The notes below the pieces were generated by a model, which saw only the letters and a program-made list of their open reading frames with translations, was not told the DNA's origin and searched no databases. Below, piece after piece: positions 1-12,725 of a stretch of DNA of 64,000 nt; position 1 is the stretch's first letter, and each line of letters starts with the position of its first letter. Source of the stretch: Serinus canaria. Lineage: Eukaryota; Chordata; Aves; Passeriformes; Fringillidae. The position numbers and the translations under genes were made by a program. The stretch is from assembly GCF_022539315.1 (NCBI RefSeq), contig NC_066314.1, forward strand, positions 57,893,543 through 57,957,542, written 5' to 3'.

Positions 1-239
1 AGTTGCTTCGCTTCTCATGAGGACAACATAGAAGTGCAGTGAGAGCGGCTAAATGTAACAGTGCCCCAAAAGCTGAGGAGGAAAGATGTGCTTGCATTTC
101 TCTTCACAGAGAAAAGTAAGGCACAACTTCTCAAGGATATGTCTGGGATTCACATTCTCTGAACTTCAGAGAAAGAAAAAACAATCCTTATCTCAATTGC
201 TGTGCCTCTTGTTGCTCACAAGTGGAATGCATGTGGAAG

Positions 240-495
240 ATTGTTTACCTGAAGGGAATTGGTAACTGGATTCTGGTGTGAGTGTTTTGATTCATTGGCC
301 AATTGAATCCAAGTGTGAGTGTCGGGACTGTCAGCCGACAGTCACGAGATTCTGTGCAGCTGAGTGCTTGAGTGCAGACTCAGTGTAATATAGCGTAATA
401 TAATATAGAATAATATGTATAATAAAGTGATTAATTAGCCTTCTGATATCCATGGAGTCCTCCTCATCATTTCTACCAGACATAGGGGTCACCTG
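240..495 (+). mobile_element. LTR fragment of an avian endogenous retrovirus (probably solo or truncated)
   Basis: The segment looks like the 3' part of U3, then R and U5. It has a hairpin GACTGTC/GACAGTC at 326-343, a TA-rich block at 386-420 leading into AATAAA at 421-426, and then a stretch ending near TTTCTACCAGACATAGG. This arrangement resembles songbird ERV LTRs as I remember them. I see no retroviral coding region next to it. The left boundary is uncertain, and the family name cannot be given without a repeat search. Confidence 0.6.
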
Positions 496-3400
496 TTTTT
501 GCTGTAGAAAGATTTTGGGAGAATACAGGTGCAAAACATTTGTATAATTATTGTTTTTATTATCATCATTATCCACATTCTAATGCTGTGCACATCACCA
601 TCTTCCTTATTATTCACATTCTAAGAGAGAGCACATAAAAGAGGTACCAAGAAATACTGAGGCTTTCTCTGGCTGACATTTAATTTCTGCTTTCGGCATG
701 TCTCTGGAAGAAGTTTGAAAAGTGTGGTTGCTTTCAAAGTGATTTTCCTTTTTCCATTTGGCAGATTCCTTGCCATGATGAACAGAGATGAACCAAAAAA
801 ATATAAACCTGACAATCAATTTAAAATAGCTACTTGCACTGTCAGCTAAATTCAAGATTGGACTTTTTTAAAACTGAAACTCTCCAAACCAAGATATTTT
901 AATGGTCATGAAATCCTATAATTTTACACAATAAATATGCTGTACAGAAATGATGGGAAAAATGAGAGTCATGTTTCAACCATTTGGTTACATTAATAAC
1001 AACACACAAATGCTCCCTCTGTTGTTTACTTTCAAAAGGTATTCCAAATATCACAGTGGCATCCAGTAAGAGAGTGTATTTTCTTTGGGAGGAAAAAACT
1101 AAAACCAAAACAAATCAAACCCCAACAAAACTCCACATCCAAAATTAAGGCACACAAGAAGAATATGTGTAAATTATTGCCAATCTGCAAAACAAAATTG
1201 ATTACATTTTAACAGCCATCAAGCCAAAATATTTAGATCCGGAACTAAATAATATATACACATCAGAATTAATAAAATTCACTTTTGGACAGTTTGCAGG
1301 CTAATTCTTTCTGGACTAGGAAAAGTGCTGTCTTGCAATGGAAATAATACCACTCTCACCCTATTTTCTTGTGGAGTGAAAAGGCACCACTGTGTATCAT
1401 TAAGAAAACAGTTCTGTATTAGCATTGACAACAATTACACTAAGGAGAAATCTGGGAGTTCTGTTTATGCACATTAAATTTCCAACAAGTAGTTCTTCAG
1501 GAGCTCAAATGGTTTTGTGCAGTGAGGAGCTTTCCTGAGCCTAACAATTTCCATCAAGGAAAAAAATTCTGTTTCCATAGAAACATCTGAGGTGGACCAA
1601 GCATGGATTAATCAAAATACGATGATGCCTTTTTGCAAGGTACTAGGAAAAAAATTCCAGTTTTAAGTGAGCACTGCTGTTCTTTCCTTCCATTCACACG
1701 AGAAAGCATGGGAAATTCTCCCCAAATGTCTATGTGACACACAGTTTAATTAGCACAATAAAAAGTTAGGTTTTCTTACATTCAAAATTAGCATGTCATT
1801 CTGAACTACAGCCAAGGATAAAATAACATGAAAAAAAGAGAGTGAAATAAACAATTTAAAATTATATTTACATTCCTTTTTAATTTGCTACTCGTTATAT
1901 CAAGTGGCTCTTCTTATGTTTAAAAAATTTTAGTTGCTTTTTCAGTATTCTTAGTACTGAAGGCTCATTTCTTGGTACTGAAGGCTCTTTCTGATATCCA
2001 AAATCCAAGCTAGGGGTTAGGATTTTTTTCTTGCTGTTGAATTGAGTATGCATGATATTATATCATTCTCAGCTACCATCATAGAATTTTCTGACAACAG
2101 AATTTAGCTGCAAGTTCTGCCATTGCCCAGGGATGAAAAAAAGACTACACAAAGCCAGCCTGCCTTCATCTATCTTCTCAACAAAGCAAAAAGAAACATG
2201 GCTCCATTTTTAACAGAGCACTTCCATTGAAGTGCTTCCTTTGTCTGTTTTTTGTATTAATAAAATAGACACCTTTTTCTTATGATAGCTGAAGTTATTT
2301 CCTAATTACTCTATTATCAGATGATATTAAAAAATACTCACTCTGTAGGTGTAAGAGGGGCACACAATAATTACAATACAACAAATGTCAAATAATTGTA
2401 AGCCCTCCATTTGTACACAACAACATGATACTAATGTCAGAGACAAAAAATGCACTTCCACTTCTAATCATACCTCAAAATGAAAAATTGCCAGCAATAG
2501 CATTGGCAGGGTTCCACTTTTGTGTTTTTCAAAGGTTTGGTAGCAAATTCACACACAGATTTTTGTTCCTCTTCATTTTATTACTTTTCAGCAGGGATCT
2601 GAGAATCAAGCTGGGTTTTCTATCTCCAACATCACCATTAGTAATAAAGGCTATGTTGGCCAAATTATGATCACAATAATCTGTGTGTAGTCCCTCTGTT
2701 ATCAAGAGATTTGCTCAGACATTATTGGTGAAGAAGCCCCTGATTGTTAAGTGGCACACATGGATACCTTGGTGCATGAGGAGGAGGAGCCTTACAGGCT
2801 CCCAGGGGTTTAAATGAAGTAGAAAGCAGCAAATGTTTCATTTCTGTCATTCAGGCAGGCAGATATGACTGAATACTCAACAGCTTGGTTCGTGCAGCCA
2901 CGCACGGCAGCAGCCCTGAGAAATGGGTGACAGTCAGTCACTTATTCCTTACCGTGGAGCAAAGCCCATAACACTGTCTGGGCTGCTTTTAGGGCAGTTT
3001 AGGGCATCCCTGCCCACTGCTCACACAGCCATGGTGTGTGCAAAGGGCACACAGGGTGCTGCAGGAGCTGCCCATCCCAGGCTCAGAGCAGCCTTCACAA
3101 GGGCACAGGCATGCAGAGCGGCACAGATGCCCACGCCAAGGTGCCAGCCATGGGAGGCAGGGACATATGGAAACACAGCTTCCACTGTGGAGAAAACATG
3201 GCCGCCTGCCTAGGGCACAGGGAGGCATTAACTCTTAAAGGACTGCTAAGAGATCAGCACTCTCCTGTTGTTGGAGGCCACTCTTCAAACCCAGCTGTCA
3301 AACTGGTGTGGAGAGGCACGAACACCACTGGCAAGGCAGGACCAGCACAGCTGGTTGGAAGGACAAACACAAGCCATGTGTCTGGGCAGTGTGAGTTCTG

Positions 3401-4805
3401 TGTGTGCTGAGTGACACAGGGGCTATGAAGTGTGAGAAGAGGTTTTTGAGGGGCCAGGTGTAAGCAGGTTTGGAAGGTTTCCCTGTGACCCCTTTAGACA
3501 CTCCTGCCCTTCACTCTATATGACTACACCAGTCCACCTCCCTCAGCAGCTGCTTCCTTTTCCACCACCTTTCCACCCTCTGCAGGGGCACACTGAGTCT
3601 TTGGCTGTATGGCTGCACCAGTGAGGTAGCAGGGCTGAACTCTTCACAGAAGTGACCCCTTTTACCCACCATTTGCAACATAAGCATGCCTAAAATGACA
3701 GAGTCACTGTCCCACAGGTCTATTCCCCACCACCGGCTCAGCTGGTGCAGGGCCCCACCTTGCACCAGACAAGCCTGTGTCAGCAGGGAAAGGTTAGCTG
3801 AAACCATAGTGTTAGGCCACCAAACTAGCTCTTCCTAGCATGACTTCTCCCCCAGAAAATATTGAACTGCCCCATAAATACTTCTTCAAAACAAAATCCT
3901 CCCTATCTTCCAATAAAAATTAAAGTGGCTAGGGAAGTAGCTTTCTCCTTGCTATCCATGACAGGCTGATACAAGACTTATTTTTAAAATACAGACTCAA
4001 CTCTTCTCCATATTTAACACTTAAAGAGCAGGCTTCTTTATAACACTACATCGCACATGCTGAAGTGCAGACTAGCTGCCTGCCTCACTCGGGTGACAAG
4101 GGACATCTAGCGGCATCATGGCTCCCAGCGCCATTGCCCCTGCTCGGCCTGTAGGGACGGCAGACACAGCCACCTCACCTGTCCCCAAGGGATACCACCC
4201 CAGTGTAGGGAAAACCCATGGCTGGTACAGGGAGTGACAGCCCTCTGCCTTCCCCAGCCTCACATCCCACCTCTGTGTGCAGAGCTACACTCCTTTGCAG
4301 CCTCCTCTCTCCATCAGCTCTGCCCAGCTTTTTCATCCCTGCTCCCATTAGTTTCCCCTAATAACATAATCATATATTATACATACAACAATTTATTTTC
4401 AGTAAGAGACTGATTATCTCAGTGGCCTGCCATGGATAAGAAAGCATGGAGCCTGCTCCCTTTATTCAGAGAAATAGACTGCTTCAGAAGAATACCTGCC
4501 TGTGTGAAAGTAAAACAAATGAGGTCATGGTTAGAACAAGACTCTTGAAAATTGCAACCACATCCCCTGGAAAAAAAAATCTATTTTGTTTAATTAAAAA
4601 AAAATAGTAAATAATGGCATTACATTCAGCTTAAGTATTTACATCAGTAATAAAAAGTCAAGGTATTGTCATTGGAACAGACAAGTACATACTGAAAGAT
4701 GTGGGTTTGGATTAGATAAGAAGAAGGAATTCTTTACTGAGGTTTCAGTTGCACAGGAGGAGTTTTGATGGTCATGTCTATCAAGGCAGCATCAAAATGC
4801 TGCTT
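496..4805. other. Intergenic, no gene recognised
   Basis: AT-rich, with short A-rich runs and a two-copy 21-bp direct repeat at 1950-1991. The open frames are short, overlap on both strands and resemble no family I know. Confidence 0.6.
1950..1991. repeat. Two-copy 21-bp direct repeat
   Basis: The core TACTGAAGGCTC occurs twice in adjacent 21-bp units (1950-1970 and 1971-1991) with about three differences. Confidence 0.8.
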
Positions 4806-4856
4806 CTATTTATTTATTTATTTATTTATTCATTCATTCATTCTTTCTTTCTTTTT
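4806..4856. repeat. Compound microsatellite (TTTA)n(TTCA)n(TTCT)n
   Basis: Six or so TTTA units pass into TTCA units and then TTCT units. The tetramers differ by single steps, as expected when one tetranucleotide satellite drifts. Confidence 0.95.
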
Positions 4857-7800
4857 GCCTGGTTTAGATTTCCCTATCCAAACCCCAAAACATATATGAT
4901 TGAAAGAGTAACAGAGGGCTGGAAGCAGTGCTAAACCTGCTGGCTATCCAAAGTTCTGTGACTTTGATTTAAGAGACCTCCTGTGGTTGTGGTCCACCTG
5001 TGCCTCAGCCTGGACTTGTCACATATGTTTAAGAATAGCTGATTTATTAGTTTTCCTTTCGTGTTCTGTTCCAAAAATAATGAAGAACATTTGTGGCTGA
5101 GAGGAAGTTAAAAAATGGCCTTTTGGGAGATGCAAGAAACCCACAGAAACCCTGACTCATCAAACTCACTTTTTAGTTTGTTTGGCTGCCTCCTATCCCT
5201 CCATTTTTTTTTTCCTCTGCAAAATTCCCCTGATCATCTCTGCCAGGTTTATTGCTTTACCCATTCACTTTCTCCTTCTTCTGAAAAGCTCTCTTAATTG
5301 TTTCTTTTTATACTTTTTCTTCCCCAGTTTCCTACTCCCCATATATGTGTCCTCTCTACTGTCACCTCCTGCAAACATTGTAACCCCCTTCTCACAGGAA
5401 ACATTTAAAGAAACAAACTTGTTTTTTCCATTTGCTATTCCTCTCGGGAAAAGAAAACCAAAAATTCAAACTATTTTTTCTATTAAAACATTTCACTGAA
5501 ATTTGAATAAAACTACTCTTATATGTACAGCAGTTATTATCTCATTTTTCTTACCATTCTCTTTTTTTTCTTTACTGAGTAGAAGTTCTGTGTGTACTCT
5601 GTGCAGAAATACATAAATCACCATCTTGGTTTCCCCAGAGCCCAGCCCATTGTGGCTATAACAATAAGTGTCCCAAATACATAGCTGGCAAATTGCTGCC
5701 ACAGCTGAATGATTAAAGAACTTTCAGGCAGCACTTCATGGCACTCCACTGCTCAGAGCAGAAACCTCCTCCCCTCTTTGAACAGCCAGCCCTGGGAGAT
5801 CAGGAGAGACACACAGCTTCAAACCAACATGAAACAATTAGAAATGTCGCCAGCAAAGGTAACCTGAGGCTTACCTGAGCTCAACAGAATATTATTTCGG
5901 TACCCAAAAAAGGACTAACAAACTGAGATATTATTGCTAAGTAGCCAGACGGTCAGCAGAGGGACACTGATGTGTTTTAGGCAGCACTGGACTCAGAATG
6001 AAGCTTAGGGGATGGCAGGCCAGGCGCAGCAGCCAGCAGTTGGCACTGTTGCTCCGCTGCAGAAGGGATGGGCAGTAGCACAGGGAGCGCAACCCAGGGA
6101 CAGATGTCCCGAGGAGCATCACCTGCAGACAGTCACGGCACACGCTGCCTGCACACGAGCACGCCCACGTGAAGCACTCACTCTGTGCGGACATGTCACA
6201 AGAAAGGAGAAAAGATTTCCATCGTGCATACAAACACCACCCTCGCTGGCTCAGACGCTGCAAGTGCAAATCCCAATCTAATCTGTCAGTCAGGACAGCT
6301 GGGAAAGCAGCGATGCACTGCCAAAGAGTTAGGAAATCCAGACTGAGGTGTCACAAAGCAGCCAATGACAAAAGCAACAAGATACTTCCAAACTCACTGC
6401 AAGACCAGAAAATAGAAGCCTTCTTCCAAATAAGAGGGATTCCCTCTCCTCCAGGGATTTGCAGTTTGCAGCACTGCCCACAGTAGTGACAGGTGGTGTA
6501 GACGTGTGAGGCAAGGCCAGAAGAGGGGATGTCACAATGGAAAGACAGCCCTTGCAGAACATGCTGATATGAATAAAAAGGCTTTTGGTAATTTTTCCCA
6601 TCACACAGCTCTTCAGTACCTCACAAGCCTTGGAAAAGTCACAGAGCAGCAAAATGTAAAATTAAGTCTTGTGGCTTTACAACAACCTTACCTGCTACCC
6701 CTGCCTCCTTCCAAAAACAAAACAAAACAAACAAAAAAACCCCAACTGAGCAATCAAACAAAAAAGGCAATTAAACTACTCATACCTGTATGGCAGGGAT
6801 GGGAGAATCTCACTGGGGGAAAATACTACCTCCATCCACAGAACTGCTCCTCTTGGATTTCAGTACATGTAGTGCATGTCTTAGCAAAAGTGTTAAATAA
6901 CAAAGAATATGTAAAGAATTAGATAGGAACAAGTTAAATTTAAAGACATGAGAAGATAATCAATTGGAAACATCTGGGAGGTGAGAAGAAAGAAACTTAA
7001 AAAACCAAACTAAAACAAACCCAAACACATTTCATTGTGAATCCGTGGAAAAGGAAACCACTTCAGTACTTCACACTGGGAATTTTATCCACCTCCAAGT
7101 GCAGGAGCATGAAAGCTTATCTGAAGAAAAGGTAGGTGTCTGAGCACTGCCTGAGCTCCCTGCTCAGCACCAGAACTATTTCATCACTGAGGGTTGCTCT
7201 GAAATCAAGGTTATGACTGGCCTTGAACACACAAGACAGGCAGGCAGAGAAAAGTCTGGTCTGAATTGATTAGATGGTTAAGGGCAAGAGGTTCTTGGTC
7301 TTTCTGCTGGTGACTGGTTTGAGGAGGGGAAAAAGACTCCATTATAGGAAAGAGAGAAAGACACAAAGAAGATAGAGAATTGTCAAGAAATAGTAAAGAA
7401 ACATTCAAATAAATTAATCTAGATTTCCAAAAAGAAAATTGGCAAAGGTGCTAGAGCAGAAGTCTCCCAGTGCATTAAAAAATCATCCAAGAACAAGAAA
7501 CAGCTTTGTCTAATAATGTGCCACAAGAAAAACTTGACAACAGGAGTAGCAAATTCCTTCCCTGCTGTGATTGCAGCAGCAGCAGCAATTGCAGACCACA
7601 TTCCAGGGGGAGTGTATACACTGCATTTGGTTAAAAAGCCTGAAAAATAAGCAATTAGCTTCTTTATATTGAGAAAACTATGCATTTCCTAGAGAGGAAA
7701 ATAAAAGGAGGCAAGTTAGCAATGCATTACCATATCTGCCTGTTGCAATGATCCTCATCAGGGATGAGCTAGTTCTTTGGGAGCTGCACCTGAGTTTCTC

Positions 7801-10800
7801 TACCTGCTACTGGCACAGCCTCCAAGATAATTTTGCCAGAGACTTGTCTTTGTGTGAGTACATTCCCTCACAGAGCAAGCTTACCACCAGCCATATAATT
7901 GCGACCATTTTGTAAATTCTAAAAGAACATAGGATGATATTAATGATCGTCCTTTAATGTCTCTTCAGCATTTATTTACTGGGTTGTCTCGCACTGCTAC
8001 CTATAGTTATATACATTCTCCTTAGTCACAGCAGCACATGAGCATCTAGATAGAGGTGATACAGTTTTGTCTCTTAGTTTTGCCTAACACCAAGGCCCCA
8101 GCTATTGTCTGAGGGGAGGTGATATATTACTGCAAAAATCAATGCACTGCATTGAGAAACCAGCAGCTGACTTCTGCATGTCTGTGTCACACAGCATTGT
8201 CTAAACCATGAATGTTTCACATATTCTTGGTATTCACATAAAAAAATTCAAACAACAAGGCTTAAATTCCTTGTGGTTTTTTTTCTGGGGTCTCCAGTTG
8301 CAGAGAGAGAGGCAGAATGAAACCCATCAGGCCTGTCAGGAAAACTGCATTAGTTTCATGCCACTTTTGTCCATTGAAGCCCCACTACCATCACAGGGTT
8401 TGCTGTACAGACTGACATGAGCTTTGCCTGTATCCAGCAATAAAATTTGGCAGTTTTTTCACAAGGGAAAAATGGCACAAGATGCCTTTAACCTCATTTC
8501 TGACTCTGCCTATCACTTTCAAGAAAGCTGCATCAGTTTTCTTAGTGGAAAAATTAGATGCCTCTAGTAAAGGGAAACCTGGATCCTAAAATACCACCAC
8601 TAGACGTCCTCTTAGCTTCAGCCAACCAAGCAGAGGTGCTCCTGTAGCCCTGATGGCTTCTTCCAGCCACCCTATGCAACACCAGCAGACAGGGAAGGAG
8701 CAAGGACTCTCCAGGAACTCTACAATTTTATAGTTTCTGGACCACATTAGCTGCACCCATTATTTATGTGCTACAATCACACCCCGTGCTTAGGTGAGAC
8801 ATACCTCAAGAGTTCACAGCTGGCTGAGAAGAATGGGTCCATTCAGGCCTGGTTGCAGCCTTTCTTTACCTTTTTGACTGCCCGGAGAAAGCCACCAAGA
8901 TGGATCTGCCCCAATCCTTATTCCAGCAGGTTTGAAATTTCCTCTGATACCCTAATGAAGAAGTAGAGGTTCAATGGGTGTAAGGCAAAGCAGCTGTCAA
9001 GGGAGCAATGCCTGTGTATGCTCTCTGTGAATTGCCCTTACCTTTCAGAAGAGAAAATCTTACATTCCCCACATCCTGCCTGTGACACAAGGTTAGATAA
9101 AATATGTTTAGGAGGCATGGCCTGGCCTGTAGCCCAGTTGTCTGACCACAGTAACCACACCCTTTCCTTATAAATAGGACACTGATTCTTCTGGGTATCT
9201 GGGATTTGCCAGTTCAGCTTTATTCAGCTCACTAGAATGATTTTTTTTTGTTGTCGTTGTCATTGTTCTTTTTAATAAATTTTCAAAAATCAAAGCAATG
9301 GCTGTGGAACACTGTTCAAAACCACTGATTTTTCTGCAGCTTTGGTGAAACATGGAAAAATCAGCTTGAAGTGGGTTGATTAGCTACCAGCAAAGGTTCT
9401 CAAAGAAACTTCTCTGAGAAATTCAGTCATCTCCTGAGACTGACACCTACTTGCAGCTTATGTCATAGCTCACAGAACAAAATCATCACCATCACTTCAG
9501 GCATTTCAATCTGAGATAGAAGGACAGTTGAGAGCTGAGGTAAGTTCTGCTTTAGCAGAGTGTCAGGAGAATACATTTAATGACCCCAGGGAGGGTTTTC
9601 TTTCTGGTCCCCAGTTAAAGCAACAACCACTAACCTCCCGCCTGATAGTTTTCACTTCCCATTCAATAACCTCAATGTTTACATTACTCATCATGTAAAT
9701 TGTCTGGACACAGTTGCAAATATTCCATTAATAACCACCACAAGATCTCCTGCTGTCTTGCTATGCTCAGGTATTCCACGGTTGACTCTAGTACACACCC
9801 ATAATTGCTCACCCTGACCTGAGTGAGGCTGCAGAATCACTGCTGCTCCTGCTCCGGAGGGATGGCAGATCACAAGCGCCCACTAAGAAAATACCATTTG
9901 TTTGTAATAAACCTTCTCAGATTCCTTCCAATCTCACATAGTGTCCAAGCCTTGCCACCTATTAAATACCATCAGTCTTAGGTGCTTCTAATCTGTCCTG
10001 GAGAAAGACAGGAGAGCTTTTTGTCTTTGACCAGAAAGGCCTCTGAGTCACCTCCTGAGGCATAAGTTGGCTTTCTTCCGTGATCTCTCAGGAATTCAAA
10101 CATTCTACATTAGAGCCTATATAAAGTATACACTGTGGAGTTTTTGGAGGTTAGGGCAAAAAGTAATAATCTTTAAACCGTGGGAAGGGATGTTCAGAAG
10201 GAGTATAAGGGCCTGCTTTCCAGCAGTAGGGATGATGAAACAGAGAACCTGGGGGTGGTGTGGCATCTTGAACACTGGATATCCTTGAGGACAGGTCATG
10301 AAAACAGTCACGAGAGACATCTGCCTGCAGTTGATTCTCCTTCTGAACACATGCCCCAGCCCCATCGCCTGTCTGTGATACCTAAGTGTCACAGAGGGAA
10401 CAGTCATGCTCCTCGAATTTAAAATGAGATATATTCCCTCTGGGTACTGTGACAATAGCACTTCAGGAAGATGCAGAAACTCTCTCTCTTTCAGACCCCA
10501 GCAGGGGTTATTTTACAAGGACAACTTTCCAATCAAAAAAGGGGCAGAGCTAAACTATTTCTCTGCCAACTCCACCCTCCATGAGCATATACCAATCTCT
10601 CTTTGGACTTTGTCCCTGAATTGGAAAGGTAACCAGAAAGCATCAGATAAGAAACTGGACACATCAAAATAGTCAAACAAAGCCTGAAGGACTTTGACAA
10701 TAAACACACATGGAGCGAAGACACTTTCACACAGATTCCGTACTTTGGCGTGTAGGAGGATCTACAGCAGGAATTTCATTTAGGAGAACAAAATACAACA

Positions 10801-12400
10801 TTAAGATCTTTAGAGCAATCCCTAGCCACTCTCTCTGGTATTTTTGTTCCACACACAGACTACAAGCTTACAGAAGTGTCAGCTTTTGGGCACCATACCA
10901 ACATGGGACGAGTGCAGGAACACCCTGAGTTGTAACGTAATACAAACAGAGATAAGGGAAGAGGAGCAACAGTGAACAAATGCAAATGCACTCCTGTTGA
11001 CCAGAAAAATCCTGACTTGCTTCCTAGAGAAGCTGTGGAGGCACCTGAACCAAAGAGGCCTTCTGGAGCAGAGTTCAATGTAGTGTTAGTCAAAATGTGT
11101 TGGCTAAATAAATTGAGTAAGAACATCATCAACATGACAAAGCAAAAAATATCCTGAGAAGGACAACTAAAATGTTCAGTGTACTCATGCCACTGCAAAA
11201 GGTTACTTAAACAAACTAAATGTAAAACACTTCAGCTGTTTTAGCTCATCAGAGGATTCATAGAGCGGTGTTGTGCCAGCACAGCAAGGCCTGCCCAGGG
11301 CCTGGGAATCATCCCAGCCCCATCCCCTCAACAAAATGTCTCTTCTGGTAGAAGCTGGGTCAGAGATGCAGTGGTGCTGGTAGAAATGGGCTCAGCTGTC
11401 TCAGCCTATGTCTCTTGGAGGTGATGCAGCTTTAGTGGCTTAATGTGCCCACAGCACAGCACATCTGGGCTGCTGCCATGTGAAAAACATCAACCCACAG
11501 CGACTTACATCAGGTTCCTTCAATGGACTCAATGAACTCCTAAATCAGTCTGTAACCACAGTCTCCTCTGCATTCCCTCCTAAACTGAATACGGTTTGTG
11601 TCAGGTCCATCCTTCCTCCTCCTTCTCTCTCAATCACATCCACGCAAACAGACACACTAGAAATATATGCAATTCATTGTTTGTTCAGTGTGATTGCCCG
11701 AGTTCTACTTCCTAGTGGCATTCCTCAAGGCTGCTAGTTCTTCTTAAGGTTGAAGGATTTCCATGCTGGTGAGCTCAGAAAAGGCAGAGTTACTGCTTTT
11801 CCTCCAGCTAAGGAAATTAACTGAATTTGCACACTACAAACCCCAGGCAGGTTTGCAGTTGTAGCACTAACACATGGAAAACGGTGGCTCAGCTGGGAAG
11901 CCTTTCAGCTTGTGGTGTCAGAGAGTAACTCTGGGACCCATGAAAGGAATTACTTTTTTCTTTCACCAGATCTCTCTCCTACCACTTGGATGCCAGGCTG
12001 CTGTCTCTACTCAAGTATGCAAATCTGAGCAAGCCACCTAAACAAGTGTTAAAAATGTCCCTGGGAATAAAAGTATTGTTTGTGCAAACTCTCACATCCT
12101 TCTCCCACCTTCCAAGCAAAGGCTGCTCTCACAGATGGTAAGATGAGGCTCTCCTGGTGAGGTGGGAGCGGAAACACGACGGCTTATTGTTACGCAGTCT
12201 TCGGTGTTTTGCTGAGTTAGGAAAGGACAGGACACCAAGCACATTCCATGGCACTCTGCCAAGCTGGGCCCCAAAGGGTAAACAGAAAGTAATGTGCAGG
12301 ATGCAAGAAAGTCTTTAAAAAAAAATAAGAGGGGCACCAGATGGTCACTGAAACGATCCACATCAGGGGAATGCGAATGAACATTTCAGGTTCTGTTCTA
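4857..12400. other. Intergenic, no gene recognised
   Basis: Mixed-composition sequence with small A/CA-rich patches (for example 6716-6750 and 6990-7025) and a short GCA run near 7572. No splice-flanked coding segment or RNA gene could be supported. Confidence 0.55.
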
Positions 12401-12725
12401 ACACCTTATTAAACATATACGGATGTGTGTCTTAGGAGCAGGCTGCATTCTGGGAGAGCCATGTCAGGATTATTTTGCAAATAATCCATCTCCTCCACAG
12501 TCCCCAGTGAAGTCACCACCTCAGCGCCCGGCTGTCCTGCTCCTTCCAGCGCTACAGTTGAGCATAATCACCTCAATCATTTTTTTTTTCCGCTGATTAA
12601 ACTGACTTCCAGTGCCATTACAGTAAATTACCACAAGCAGGTTTTGTTCGTTTGCTTTTTAACTGTGGACTCATATAACACAGCGTGCAAACCCTAACGA
12701 AGGGCATTTGTACGCCAGTGAGGGT
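12401..12725. other. Possible conserved non-coding element
   Basis: Non-repetitive sequence with dense homeodomain/POU-like words, including a perfect palindrome at 12467-12487 (GGATTATT, five bases, AATAATCC). This looks like enhancer-type sequence, but conservation cannot be tested here. Confidence 0.25.
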
